Shown here piece by piece: positions 11,251-22,812 of a stretch of DNA of 64,000 nucleotides. Under the pieces are notes generated by a model. It was given only the letters and a program-made list of their open reading frames with translations. It was not told where the DNA came from and searched no databases. Where the stretch lies: positions 2,243,786-2,307,785 of the forward strand of contig OZ022349.1 in assembly GCA_963989245.1 (NCBI GenBank), in the 5' to 3' direction. The stretch is from Nansenia antarctica (Eukaryota; Chordata; Actinopteri; Argentiniformes; Microstomatidae). The stretch's first letter is position 1; the number at the start of each line of letters is the position of its first letter. The position numbers were made by a program, and so were the translations under genes.

Positions 11251-12303
11251 AAAGTCTTAGGCTACTATCATACTAACTCTGTATAGATATAAAAAACCTT
11301 TAGTTCAAACACCAATTTCACCAATAGGCCAAGATACAGTATAGGCCTACAGCTGTATCGGTAGCAAAACTGAAAAGTTATCACCTGAACCTGTCGTGCT
11401 TATTATGCAGTCGTTCAGTCTTGCTTTGAATCTTACAGCTTTATGTACATTTAGGGGCTGTGTCCACAGCAAGGATTTGTTTTAAACGGTTGCTAGTTTC
11501 CTCCCTGTTTTGTTTTTCCATTGTGCTCAATGGAACAGGTCGCTTTTTCAGAGCTGTCAAACCAAAGCCTGGAGCTTGTTATTTGTGCTGAGCTGAAAAA
11601 GGTTGAAAAACTGTTGATCAAATGTTTCGCCCATCAATGTCACTTTTACACCAGACAACCAATCGTCAACGTCAAGGTTTTTAATGTGTCAATGTTAACA
11701 CCCTGGGGTGAAGGTTTCTCAATGCTGCAAAATGTTGAAGTGGAAATGGTCTTTAAATGGTCTTTAAATGGTCTTTAAATGGTCTGTGTCATTAAAATGC
11801 AGTATGGGGTAGTTGTGAGTTCTTTCAGATATTCAGCTTTTATACCTAATGTTTGAATCCTCGGTTGAGGCTTCTGTTGTTTTGCCAGGCGAGATAACAT
11901 GAACATGAAATGATAGATTACAGCACATGGGTAGAACTGCGTGTGATGATATCCTTGATAGGGTATTCTGGTCCTGTTAGAGGGCGGAGAAAATAATTGG
12001 TCTTCACAGAACGCTGGCATTGTGCACAATAGCCACATCTGTAGCTGCCATTGGTTGGGAGTCGGTGTTAAGAGGTTGGAATATTGATATATTTCTCTCT
12101 TGGCAGAGAGTCAACTTTGCACTAAGGGCAGAAAGAATCAGATTGGTTTATGGCAAAACAAATCCAATTGGTTTTTAAAAAGTCAATGGCGGAGGTTTGA
12201 ACTGAGAACCTTGTAAATCAAACTTTGAGTTACAAGCTGTAATGATTTTAAATCATAATTGTGTTACAGTACGTCAGGCACGTGACAATATATCTAAGAT
12301 ACA
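11251..12303. other. Intergenic, no gene seen
   Basis: AT-rich sequence. GGTCTTTAAAT is repeated three times near 11750-11780. No supported coding frame. Confidence 0.5.
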
Positions 12304-12365
12304 ACTGATCTTGTAAGTCGCTTTGGATTAAAAGCGTCTGCTAAATGGCAAATTCTAATTGTAAT
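12304..12365 (+). mobile_element. SINE/LINE 3' tail fragment
   Basis: TGTAAGTCGCTTTGGATTAAAAGCGTCTGCTAAATGG is the conserved 3' tail shared by many fish SINEs and their partner LINEs. A weaker match lies at 30483-30527. Confidence 0.6.
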
Positions 12366-12553
12366 GTAGATAGCAGAGACATTTGAAAGAACCCATATAG
12401 AGGCATGCACAGCCTGATTACTTCAGGGTCGCAGTCTATGGCTGACCCTTCCTAGAGCATAAAATACAAAACTCCAACATGTCTGATGTCTCTCCAGATC
12501 GAGAGCCAATGCAAGGATGATCTATGCCTTCCTACTATATTATGTTTAATACA

Positions 12554-12903
12554 CAGGGTTCCTACAAGTTTCAACAAGTCAAATTTAAGACCTCTTTGAA
12601 TATCATTTTAGACCTATTCGCGACACATATGATGGCTTTTTGTCATCCTCGTGGTGATGAAATTAGGGATTTCACCGCCATACAGACAAAAAAGGAAGCG
12701 AATTGGCATTTTTTTGGTTCCAGCTTGATTAATTTCTGTGTAAATAGATGTGGTCGGACTGATTTCCTTGCAGGATCTAATTTTTAAGACCTAGCACCTA
12801 ATTTGTTGAGAGAATAACTGCAATTCGCTACCTTTTTAGGCCTTATAAATTGGATTGCGGATTTTAGACTTCAAGGCTTTTTAAGACCAGCGCGGGAATC
12901 CTG
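12554..12903. mobile_element. hAT-like MITE with 6-bp TSD
   Basis: Ends are CAGGGTTCCTACA and GCGGGAATCCTG. Flanked by the direct repeat AATACA (12548-12553 and 12904-12909). Same family as 61035-61321. No transposase. Confidence 0.65.
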
Positions 12904-12935
12904 AATACAAGATCCTTTTATTGATACAACCAAGG

Positions 12936-12936
<1 letters not shown>

Positions 12937-12998
<62 letters not shown>
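12937..12998. repeat. (TA)n microsatellite
   Basis: Pure alternating TA of about 60 bp. Confidence 0.97.
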
Positions 12999-13000
<2 letters not shown>

Positions 13001-13335
13001 GTTGGTGGAATTCATTTCCAGCACCGGTTAAATAACCACAACACACTGGTACCTAACCCTAATAGGATATCCCTAGGATATGATAACCCTGATAGCCTTA
13101 GGATAGGATAACCCTGCTATCCTGAGACTATAGTCTCCATAGCTGTCCCAAGTCAGCCCTGCATCCACTGTTTACTTTTCACAAACCATTTGCTACATGA
13201 AATGTGTTGGACTGCATCCCAGCTGAGCAAACACCATTATACCCACAGAATAAACCCCGAATGGACCTCAGAAGCTACTGTTCATGTTGGACACCAAACA
13301 AACATCTTCGGTCTGATTATTTATGCTACAACTCT

Positions 13336-13940
13336 ACCATAACAACGCTTGATGTGAGAGTCATTAATCAAACTAAAATTCACTTAATTTCTGCAGATGT
13401 ATACGCTTATATGGGATCAGAAATAGAGAGAGAATTAATTGTGAGTCATCAAATTGCATGTGAAATCTGCAATGTCATTTAGGTTCATGCTTTCCAATTT
13501 ACCCAAACATTTGAAGTGAAAGGTGTGTGTGTGTGTGTGTGTGTGCGTGTTTCTGTGTCTGTGCGTGTGTGTGCGTGTGTGTCTATGTACAGTATGTGCA
13601 TTTGTATGTGTCAGCTTGCAAGTATGTGTGTGTGTGTGTTACAGTTATCATTTATTATGTTATTATTACCATAACAAAGCTTGATGTGAGAGTCATTAAT
13701 CAAACAAAATGTCATTTAATTTCTGCAGATGTGTACGCTTATATGGGATCGGAAATAGAGAGAGAATTAATCGTGAGTCATCAAATTGCATGTGAAATCT
13801 GCAATGTCATTTAAGTTACCCAGACATTTAAAGTGAAAGGTGTGTGTGTTTCTGTGTCTGTGTGTGTGTGTGTGTCTATGTATGTGTATGTGTATATGTA
13901 TGTGTCAGCTTGCAAGTGTGTGTGTGTGTGTGTGTGTGTT
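13336..13940. repeat. Tandem duplication, period 332 bp, with TG-rich ends
   Basis: Copy 1 begins at 13336 and copy 2 at 13668. The first ~147 bp of each are about 93% identical by eye, followed by a TG-rich tract and the shared segment GTGTCAGCTTGCAAGT. In both copies one plus-strand frame of about 46 codons stays open to a stop at the same place (13480-13482 TAG, 13812-13814 TAA). I do not recognise the encoded peptide. It may be an old exon or simply a non-coding unit. Confidence 0.85.
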
Positions 13941-14125
13941 GTAGTGACCCCCACAAAGTACCGGGGGTATTGGCAACATAACCGTTCACAGATGACCAGC
14001 AATTCCCTAATCAACCAGTGCCCAGGGAAGCAAACTACAGACTTGTCAACCGAATGTGCCACACCTGCGCCTCCTCCTTGGGGAGTCACAGATAAGCAGG
14101 AGGGGTGAACAGAACCAGATGCGTC

Positions 14126-14168
<43 letters not shown>

Positions 14169-14407
14169 CGAGGGCCGGTTTCTGGCACAGCAATTCCATA
14201 GTAAAGGATATGAACTTGTGTTTGTCTGTTGCCAGGCCGGTCTGGGCCTAGCCCTTGGAGAGAAGGGGGAAAGAGCCCCCCCCCCCACACAGCCCCCCAC
14301 AGCCCATAGAGTGGAAGCCCCCTCTGATCCGTACCCACGGAACCGCCCCTGGTCACGGACCCACCCCGCACGCCTCCAAGGCCCAGAGGCCTTAGTGACT
14401 TATATTC
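13941..14407. other. Intergenic with (GGTGAG)n hexamer tract
   Basis: A short hexamer array of GGTGAG units lies at about 14128-14170. No gene supported. Confidence 0.55.
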
Positions 14408-14514
14408 CCTGGACCCTTAAAGGGCCAGGCAGAGTCCTGAGGTGGACCCTTAAAGGGCCAGGCAGAGACCTGAAGTGGTCTTAAAGGGCCAGGCAGAGAC
14501 CTGAGGTGGATTTT
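14408..14514. repeat. Tandem repeat of about 38 bp, 3 copies
   Basis: Three copies of a unit containing CTTAAAGGGCCAGGCAGAG followed by (A/T)CCTGA(G/A)GTGG. Confidence 0.9.
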
Positions 14515-14677
14515 ATTTCCCTGTGTTGCTTATTCTTTAGTAAATGTGCCGTCAAGGCTAAACTGCTCCCTGTCGTCGGTGTCTGTTCCTACCTTGTTGT
14601 GCTCATCATACCCGGTCCTACGTGGTGGTCACCACAGTGTGTGTTACAGTTTTTTTATTATAATAATTTTATTATTA

Positions 14678-14683
14678 TTTATT
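14678..14683 (-). terminator. Possible polyadenylation signal (AATAAA, minus strand)
   Basis: AATAAA on the minus strand about 150 nt beyond the stop of the candidate exon at 14835; another lies at 14654-14659. The sequence is AT-rich, so chance matches are likely. Confidence 0.3.
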
Positions 14684-14834
14684 TCTGATGATAAATTCAT
14701 CATCTCTCAGCTTACCTAACATCTCAGCTTATCTTCTCTGTCTACTACACTACTTGTACAAAACATAACATATCAAAAAGAATTAAACACTTGAGTTCAG
14801 TCCATTCAAAGTGGAGGAGGGGTCAAGCTGTCAA

Positions 14835-15212
14835 TCAGAGGGAGAGGGACCAAAGTCTCAGACACAGGAAGTCCATCTCCTCAGCCAAATCTGGAACCTC
14901 TGAAATGGCTTCCTCCTCTACCTCCTCAATAAGTCTGGCCATCCTCTTCTTCAGCAATGCTACTGAACGATTAAGGTCCTCTCTGTCTCTCTGGTGCTCC
15001 CTCAAAGCCATGGACATCAGTCCCTTGTAGATGTGGACCAGACGACCCTTCTCCTGCTCAGACAGGTTGTGGTCGTGCATGATCTGGTAGCAGTGGTGCT
15101 GGAGCATGGTCATGTTGTATCTGAACCGCTGCTCGCAGTTCAGCCAGGTGTCCCAGGGTGGGAGACCAGGGGCGGCTGCCTGCACAGGGGTGTGAGGCTG
15201 GGGAGAGGGAGG
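14835..15212 (-). CDS. Candidate terminal exon of an unidentified gene
   Basis: Open frame on the minus strand ending at a stop at 14835-14837, about 125 codons from the proposed splice acceptor (TTTTCTCCAG, AG at 15214-15213). The peptide starts proline-rich (PPSPQPHTP), then has a WLNCEQRFRYN segment and a long, charged, predicted helical region (GRLVHIYKGLMSMALREHQR, then an EEVEEEA acidic run) ending LWSLSL. Unlike nearly all other open frames here it is not low-complexity repeat. I do not recognise the family. The frame also stays open upstream through the proposed intron to a Met at 15314, so an unspliced version is possible. It could also be a transposon-derived or pseudogene fragment. 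No function is assigned. Confidence 0.5.
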   Translation of the reverse strand, partial: PPSPQPHTPVQAAAPGLPPWDTWLNCEQRFRYNMTMLQHHCYQIMHDHNLSEQEKGRLVHIYKGLMSMALREHQRDREDLNRSVALLKKRMARLIEEVEEEAISEVPDLAEEMDFLCLRLWSLSL

Positions 15213-15377
15213 CTGGAGAAAACCCAAAGATTTTGGGGGGATAATTCTTGTTACAGTGTAATTCTCCAAATGTGCACAGTTTAACAAATACTCCCCCAAA
15301 AAATTGTTGATCACAAATGCTGTTTTACAAATACTTAGAATAGTTTAGAGAGATTTAGTGGAGAGAGAGGTACTCAC

Positions 15378-15440
15378 TGTTGCACACCTGCCTCCCTCCC
15401 CTGCAGCAGAGAGCACCTGGCGTGTGGCAGAGTGGTCAAC
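15378..15440 (-). CDS. Candidate upstream exon (63 bp) of the same unidentified gene
   Basis: On the minus strand an acceptor-like CAACAG precedes 15440, and a donor ACA|GTGAGT follows 15378. The 63-bp interval is open for 21 codons and joins phase 0 to the 15212 exon across a 165-bp GT-AG intron. The phase match supports the model, but the exon is short and the acceptor lacks a strong pyrimidine tract. Confidence 0.35.
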
Positions 15441-15975
15441 CTGTTGAATATGGACGCTCATTTTTTTTAAATCTGGAATTTCAGGTCACAGCAATAAGTC
15501 ATATGTCTAGTCTTGGGATTGTTGCATCTAATTGCATCTTTGTAATTAATAATTGCCATGGCAATGAAATAGAATGTGCATAGCATTTTCAAATCAAAAT
15601 GTGTGCTTAGCAACCAAACATTCTTCAATGATTCTACTGGAGTAGATCTGTTTGATTGTGATGTCATCATGTTCAAAACTAATTCTATCTGTTCTATCGA
15701 GCAATCGATAGAGAGAGAATCCTGCAGCTATAGCAATGAAAGAGAAACCTTTTCTGAAGAGAATCCTTTTCCAATTCTATACATTTTGGTTTTCAGAACA
15801 ATTGCTGTTGTTGAATCAACTTGGGTTAATTTTCTTAGTTCCATTTCAGCCCTCATCACCCCTCCTTAGCATCGAGGACTTGGTGATCTGCTCATAGAAG
15901 GTTTATCAGAGTTATAGGGGACAAATAAATGTATTGTTCTAAAACTGTAGGACAAATACTGTGCATCATTGAGTT
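15441..15975. other. Intergenic, no gene seen
   Basis: AT-rich sequence upstream (minus sense) of the candidate exons. I could not find a further exon with confidence. Confidence 0.45.
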
Positions 15976-16262
15976 GGGAGAGAGAGAGAGACAGAGAGAG
16001 AGAGAGACAGAAGGAGAGAGAGACAGAAAGAGAGAGAGAGACAGAGAGAGACTGAGAGAGAGACAGAGAGAGAGACTGAGAGAGAGAGACACAGAGAGAC
16101 AGAAAGAGAGAGACAGAGAGAGAGAGATAGAGAGACAGAGAGAGACAGAGAGAAAGAGAGGGAGAGAGACAGAGAGAGAGAGAGAGAGAGGGAGGGAGAT
16201 TGAGAGACAGACAGAGAGAGACAGAGAGACAGAGGGAGAGAGACAGAGAGGGAGAGAGAGTA
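15976..16262. repeat. GA-rich (GAGACAGA)n tract
   Basis: About 285 bp of imperfect GAGA/CAGA microsatellite. Its Arg/Glu- and Ser/Leu-rich translations are artefacts. Confidence 0.95.
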
Positions 16263-16348
16263 CTCACTACTATTGCTGCAAAAACACTGTGCTCTAACCA
16301 ACTCAGTCATGGGAAACACTCATACTCAGAGGTCGGTGGATGAAGGTC

Positions 16349-16471
16349 CCCAGTAAACAAAGAGTCCAAAAGACGTCCTCAGGGAAGTCTGTAGTCTTCT
16401 GTAGTCCATAAGACGTCCTAAAGACGTAATCTGAACCTACATTCCGGCTTCCCTGAGGACGTCTTTTGGAC
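16349..16471. mobile_element. Foldback MITE (CCCAGTAAAC family), shortened copy
   Basis: Starts CCCAGTAAACAAAGAGTCC. Its two arms (AAAGACGTCCTCAGGGAAG and the reverse complement near 16448) fold back. Part of the left arm is lost and the right terminal CCCAGTAAAC complement is absent. A full copy is at 59473-59692. Confidence 0.75.
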
Positions 16472-16565
16472 CGATCATCCATCCGGTCTCTGGTTCCGTG
16501 CGACACATACGATCAGTTCCAGATGCACATCTTCTCATGTTCAGAAGGAGTGAGCCATGCTACCA

Positions 16566-16566
16566 T

Positions 16567-16600
<34 letters not shown>
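16566..16600. repeat. (AAC)n microsatellite
   Basis: About 11 perfect AAC units. Confidence 0.95.
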
Positions 16601-16707
16601 TTCCAAGGCCTTTGTGTGTATCCATAGCTTGGGTCCTGAATAAGACCCGCCTGTGTGAGTGTGGCCGTGTGTGGCCGTGTGGCCGTGTGTGTGTCTTTGT
16701 CTTTTAG

Positions 16708-16855
16708 AAGTCGTTTTTGGAAACCCTTGCTACCTGACGGAGACAGGACACCTGGCAACATCTCCGAGGCCAAAGACTTGCGAGCAGGTGTCGACACCAA
16801 CAAATACAACTTTGTTCCCCGGCCCAGAATTGGACCACCTCTGGACCAGAATTGA
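16708..16855 (+). other. Weak candidate exon or degraded coding fragment
   Basis: A pyrimidine-rich acceptor-like sequence (CTTTGTCTTTTAG) precedes an open plus-strand frame of about 49 codons that is not low-complexity (contains FWKPLLPDGDRTPGN and TNKYNFVPRPRIG). Downstream DNA is built of loosely repeated CCAGAATTGGACCACCTCTGG-like phrases. No donor or family recognised. Confidence 0.2.
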
Positions 16856-17525
16856 ACCACCTCTGGCCAGGAACATGCCAGACTCTGGCCAGCATGAGGA
16901 TGTGGCCCAAGTCCGAACCCCACTCAGACCACAGATGGCCCAGTAGCTACAGGAACATATCAGGACCACATTCCTCAAACCAGAGCTGGCCCACAGCAAA
17001 CTGCCAACTCTCAGCCAGGACCGTCTGCCCCCCCCCCCCCACATCTGAACCAGTCTGACCCATATTATACTGGTGCCATTTCCGGCACTCAGCCATAATG
17101 TTCCACCACAAGAGCAGATCCGGCCCAGAATTGGCCTGCCGACTGGCTGGGTAGGAGATTGACAGCGTTCACCGACGCAATTAAGACTTATTTTTAATTT
17201 AACACGAGCATCATGCCATTTCTGAGTATCTGTTCCCATGGAAATGAACTATGGGGGAACGAGATTGCGAATCAACCCGTCCTGAATAATCAAATTAACG
17301 GCGCATGTTTTTGGGTGACAGATGATTATTTTCCGAGTGTGGGAGGAGAAGATAAGGCCTGGGCCAAAGAACAGAATTAACAAATTAGCCTCTAATGAGA
17401 TCCTCTCTCTGGTCCTCTGGGACGCCAGAGGGAACGAGTGGCGTGCCCATCTGATCAGAGTGAAGCGTCTGATTCTCTTTATTGCTCAACAATTGGTCAA
17501 GTCCAACTTGGGTGTCCGCCATTTC
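16856..17525. other. Intergenic with diffuse CTGGCCCA/CCAGA-type repeats
   Basis: Loosely repeated words such as GGCCCAGAATTGG recur at 16822 and about 17123. A C14 homopolymer lies at about 17027-17040. No gene supported. Confidence 0.45.
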
Positions 17526-17880
17526 AATTCATTGTATTTATAAAGCGCTTTTCCGAGGCTCAAAGACGCTGACAAATATGGGAAAAACGGAAAACACAGA
17601 AACAACAAGCAACAGATGACATGAGCATATAGAACACAGAGTTAACGAACAGGGTTAGGGGAGGGTTAGGGGTAGGGGAGGTTGTATGCATGTCCAGGGG
17701 GGGAGGGGGGGGGGGCAGGGTTAGGGGAGATGGTTAGGGGTAGGGGGAGGTTGTATGCGTGGGAGAACAGGTATGTTTTGAGGTGGGACTTAAACGTGGA
17801 GAGTGAGGGTGAGTCTATGAGTGGTTGAGGGAGAGAGTTCCAGAGGCGGGGTGCAGCTTGTGAAAAGGCACGGTTGGTGT
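17526..17880 (-). mobile_element. LINE 3' end (same family as 37360-38260) with short internal minisatellite
   Basis: On the minus strand it ends with the AAAGCGCTTTATAAATACAATGAAT tail. Upstream is the LINE C-terminal coding signature (frame of the WNSLP-type segment near 17820-17860). About two units of a GGGTTAGGGG/GGTTGTATGC minisatellite lie at 17640-17760. The homologous copy at 37.4-38.3 kb has about nine units. Confidence 0.7.
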
Positions 17881-18114
17881 GTTTCAGTCAGGCAGCTCTG
17901 ATGATGATTGGCAGCATTTCAAGTGGAGCCTCACCCACATCCTGGATGAATCTGATATCTGTTAACACTTATCACAAACAAATAGGTATAGCATGCCATA
18001 ATGCAGGATGGATCTAAAATATTTGAGGAATACATTGGACGCTGGAAAAGTAAATGAATGAAGATCTCCCTGCCGTAAACATAACATATGCTGCATCATT
18101 TTCTCATTTTATGC

Positions 18115-18286
18115 ACCCAGATCGTGGAATGCACTGCCAGTTTACATTAGGGATGCAACCTCAGCACATTATGTTCAAGCCAAGACTAAAAACCCATCTT
18201 TTTATTATTGCCTTTAAATGCCAAAATAATTAAATGATGATTATATAATGATTGGACCACTTTGAGCTGCAACGTTTGCAAAAAAG

Positions 18287-18331
<45 letters not shown>

Positions 18332-18335
18332 TGGT
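18115..18335 (+). mobile_element. LINE 3' end with (ATT)n tail
   Basis: Matches 39530-39740 (CCAGATCGTGGAATGCACTGCC..., coding a degenerate WNALP segment), continues through TTTGAGCTGCAACGTTTGCA and ends in (ATT)n at 18289-18330. Confidence 0.75.
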
Positions 18336-18346
18336 TTCAGCCTTCT

Positions 18347-19107
<761 letters not shown>

Positions 19108-19130
19108 CAGAGACAGAGACAGAGACACAC

Positions 19131-19178
<48 letters not shown>

Positions 19179-19624
19179 ACAGAGACAGAGACAGAGACAG
19201 AGACACAGAGACAGAGACAGAGACAGAAACAGAGACAGAGACAGAAACAGAGACAGAGACAGAGACAGAGACAGAGACAGAGACAGAGACAGAGACAGAG
19301 AGACAGAGACAGAGACAGACACAGAGACAGAGAGACAGACACAGAGACAGAGAGACAGAGACAGAGACAGAGACAGAGACAGAGACAGAGAGACAGAGAC
19401 AGAGACAGAGACAGAGAGAGAGAGACAGAGAGACAGAGACAGACACAGAGACAGAGAGACAGAGACAGAGACACAGAGACACAGAGAGAGAGACACAGAC
19501 ACAGACAGAAACAGAGACAGAGACAGAGACACAGAGACAGAGACAGAGACAGAGACAGAGACACAGACACAGAGACAGAGACAGAGACAGAGACAGAGAC
19601 AGAGACAGAGACAGAGACAGAGAC

Positions 19625-19659
<35 letters not shown>

Positions 19660-19893
19660 CAGAGAGAGACAGAGAGAGACAGAGAGACAGAGACAGAGAC
19701 AGAGCCAGAGACAGAGAGAGACAGAGAGAGAGAGAGAGAGACAGAGAGAGACAGAGAGACAGAGAGAGACAGAGAGAGACAGAGAGACAGAGACAGACAC
19801 AGAGAGAGACAGACAGAGAGACAGAGACACAGACAGAGACACAGACAGACAGAGAGACAGACAGACACACAGACAGACAGACACACACACATA
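19108..19893. repeat. (CAGAGA)n / (CA)n satellite-like tract
   Basis: About 785 bp of imperfect ACAGAG/CAGACA hexamers with a CA block at about 19121-19173. It gives 280-300-codon low-complexity open frames on both strands that are not genes. Confidence 0.96.
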
Positions 19894-19944
19894 TATACAG
19901 AATAAGGCTTATACTTAATACTTTTACCAAATGGTAGGTATAGG

Positions 19945-20281
19945 CAGCACTCGAGTTGAGGGGGGATGAGGGGGGATGGCATCCCCCCTGATATAAAAGC
20001 AGTCAAAATCACCCCCCTTCTAAAACTGCCATCCCCCCTTTCCATCCCTCATGTCACTTTATCAATGAACGTGGTATTACTGCTATTTCAACATTTAGTT
20101 TTGTGCATATTGAGTAAAACACTGTGGGCGAGGGAGGGGGCACGCACACATGCAATGACATTTTTACCACCAAGTCACTGACACTGAAGTCACTGACGCT
20201 GTGGGGATGCTCAAATTGTCCCCATTATGATAAAATCCACCATCCCCCCCCCCCTGATTTTCTTTTACAACTTGAGTACTG
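19945..20281 (-). mobile_element. hAT MITE (CAGTACTC family), copy 1
   Basis: Terminal inverted repeats CAGCACTCGAGTTG and CAACTTGAGTACTG. Flanked by a perfect 8-bp target duplication GGTATAGG (19937-19944, 20282-20289). No transposase; internal G- and C-runs flank the interior. Sister copies at 31271 and 35704. Confidence 0.92.
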
Positions 20282-20950
20282 GGTATAGGAAAAGCCAAGC
20301 AGAACTTTGCCGTTGTGTGTAATTAATTTCCATTATTCAAGATGCTATACATCCTGGACGTGATCCGAATAGCAACAACACATTCAGATGGATTAGCTGG
20401 CTAATTGCTAAAAGATAACCAGCCACCAGTCATATGCAGTTTGCCAGCCTCCCCCATAACCAACGTGGTGTGATCCTTTTAGTTCAGGAGCCATCTGTCA
20501 CAATATGATATCTGATATCTCATCAACCTCCTTGTTGACGCTCCACAGCATCCTCAATCAACGTCTATTACCGAAGCCCCAGGAGGGCAGATTTCTATGC
20601 AAATGATATGTGATTATGGAATTAAACATACGACTTCCCAACCTACACAATTAACACATGAACAGAATGGGAGATGGATCAAATGCCTGCGAGTGGGATG
20701 ATGATGATGATATTAGATAGACAGACAAATTATGTATGACTTCATGACTGTGTATGGTCTGGTGAAAGAACTTTCTTATAATAACTTAATAACTTATCCC
20801 AAAAGCATCGGTCTTAGCACTAAGATCGTCGTCTCTGGCCAAAAGTATTGACAGTTTGATTAATGTCGTGCTGCAGAGATCTAGTCAACGATCTGAGCTC
20901 CGAGGCTAGAGATAATGATCTGGTTGTTGAGTGCTGTTATAATAATACCC
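20282..20950. other. Intergenic, no gene seen
   Basis: Single-copy-like sequence with a short GAT repeat at about 20698-20712. Confidence 0.5.
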
Positions 20951-22046
20951 CAGTCCAGTCCAGTCCAGTTCAGTCCAGTCCAGTCCAGTCCAGTCCAGTT
21001 CAGTCCAGTTCAGTCCAGTCCAGTCCAGTCCAGTCCAGTCCAGTCCAGTCCAGTTCAGTCCAGTTCAGTTCAGTTCAGTTCAGTCCAGTCCAGTCCAGTT
21101 CAGTCCAGTCCAGTCCAGTCCAGTTCAGTTCAGTTCAGTCCAGTCCAGTCCAGTTCAGTCCAGTCTAGTTCATTTCAGTTCAGTTCAGTTCAGTCCACTT
21201 CAGTCCAGTCCAGTCCAGTCCAGTCCACTTCAGTTCAGTTCAGTCCAGTCTAGTCCAGTTCAGTTCAGTCCACTTCAGTCCAGTCCAGTCCAGTCCAGTC
21301 CAGTCCAGTTCAGTTCAGTTCAGTCCAGTCCAGTCCAGTCCAGTCCAGTCCAGTCCAGTTCAGTTCAGTTCAGTTCAGTCCAGTCCAGTTCAGTTCAGTT
21401 CAGTTCAGTTCAGTCCAGTTCAGTCCAGTCCAGTTCAGTCCAGTCCAGTTCAGTTCAGTTCAGTTCAGTCCAGTCCAGTCCAGTCCAGTTCAGTTCAGTC
21501 CAGTCCAGTTCAGTTCAGTCCAGTTCAGTTCAGTTCAGTCCAGTTCAGTTCAGTCCAGTCCAGTCCAGTTCAGTTCAGTTCAGTTCAGTTCAGTCCAGTC
21601 CAGTCCAGTTCAGTTCAGTTCAGTTCAGTCCAGTCCAGTTCAGTCCAGTCCAGTTCAGTCCAGTCCAGTTCAGTTCAGTTCAGTCCAGTCCAGTCCAGTC
21701 CAGTTCAGTCCAGTTCAGTTCAGTCCAGTCCAGTCCAGTTCAGTTCAGTTCAGTTCAGTCCAGTTCAGTTCAGTTCAGTTCAGTTCAGTCCAGTTCAGTT
21801 CAGTCCAGTTCAGTTCAGTCCAGTCCAGTTCAGTCCAGTCCAGTCCAGTTCAGTCCAGTCCAGTTCAGTTCAGTTCAGTTCAGTCCAGTTCAGTTCAGTC
21901 CAGTTCAGTTCAGTCCAGTCCAGTTCAGTTCAGTTCAGTCCAGTCCAGTCCAGTTCAATTCAGTCCAGTTCTGTCCAATTCAGTTCAGTCCAGTCCAGTC
22001 CAGTCCAGTCCAGTCCAGTTCAGTCCAGTCCAGTCCAGTTCAGTCC
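20951..22046. repeat. (YCAGT)n pentanucleotide array, about 219 units
   Basis: Continuous five-base units that are either CCAGT or TCAGT over about 1.1 kb, with very few other changes (CTAGT, CATTT and CACTT variants). Confidence 0.97.
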
Positions 22047-22558
22047 ATCTGTAAATCATAATTCTAATGTATTTCCATGTATTTCCATTTCTACATATTT
22101 CCATGTGTTCCCTATGTTGGTTGTCAGTATGTTCACTGTTATACATATCAAAATGTATGCATCCATGTATCCATGTATCCTGCACCCTGTGTTGTGTTCC
22201 AGTTCAATACATTACAGTATTCAGAGAAGTCACGTGTCAGGACATTGAGCTGTCTGGTCGTCTACAGCCTCCACCCAGCAGCTCGTTGATGATTGAAGGA
22301 ATGTATAAACGTGCTCAATACTGTGATCAACCTCAGACTGTATAAACGTGCTCAATACTGTGATTAACCTCAGACTGGTCGATCAGCAGGTATGGATCAC
22401 CTATAATGACTAACCCAACATGCAGATGAGATGTACAGTAAGAAAACTAAGTTGGATTGGTTTTATTTGACCGTTTCAACAGGATGTCAACAGGTTAGGT
22501 GCTGGAAAGACCTTCTACTGTTACTGCATGCGGAAATAAGAATTATAAATAAAGATAT
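22047..22558. other. Intergenic with a 37-bp direct duplication
   Basis: GTATAAACGTGCTCAATACTGTGAT... is duplicated at 22303 and 22340. No gene seen. Confidence 0.6.
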
Positions 22559-22812
22559 GGGGCGGCTGTGTCTCAGGAGGTAGAGCTGCCGTCTAATGAT
22601 CTCAAGGTTGGCAGATCGGTGGTTCGAGCCCCGGCTGGCCACATGTCGAAGTATCCTTGGGCAAGATACTGAACCCCAAATTGCTCCCAATGAGCAGGCC
22701 GGCGCCTTGCATGGTAGCTTGTCGCCATTGGTGTGTGAATGTGTGTGTGAATGGGTGAATGAGAGGCCGTTGTAAAGCGCTTTGGAATAAGGTCCTATAA
22801 GTCAGTCCATTT
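22559..22812 (+). mobile_element. SINE family A, near full length
   Basis: Starts GGGCGGCTGTGTCTCAGGAGGTAGAG (A box), has B box GGTTCGAGCCCC at about 22620-22632, the conserved body with TTGCTCCCAATGAGC, and a 3' end GTAAAGCGCTTTGGAATAAGG...GTCAGTCCATTT. The A and B boxes mark a tRNA-derived pol III element. The strand is set by these boxes. Confidence 0.92.

Noticed and set aside
14116..14172. Telomeric repeat tract
   Set aside because: The unit is GGTGAG, not GGGTTA.
20863..21253. PVQSS-repeat frames
   Set aside because: Pentamer array translated; 15-bp superperiod explains the frame.
22559..22640. Functional tRNA gene
   Set aside because: A and B boxes are present, but the sequence continues into a dispersed SINE body with many copies and no cloverleaf.
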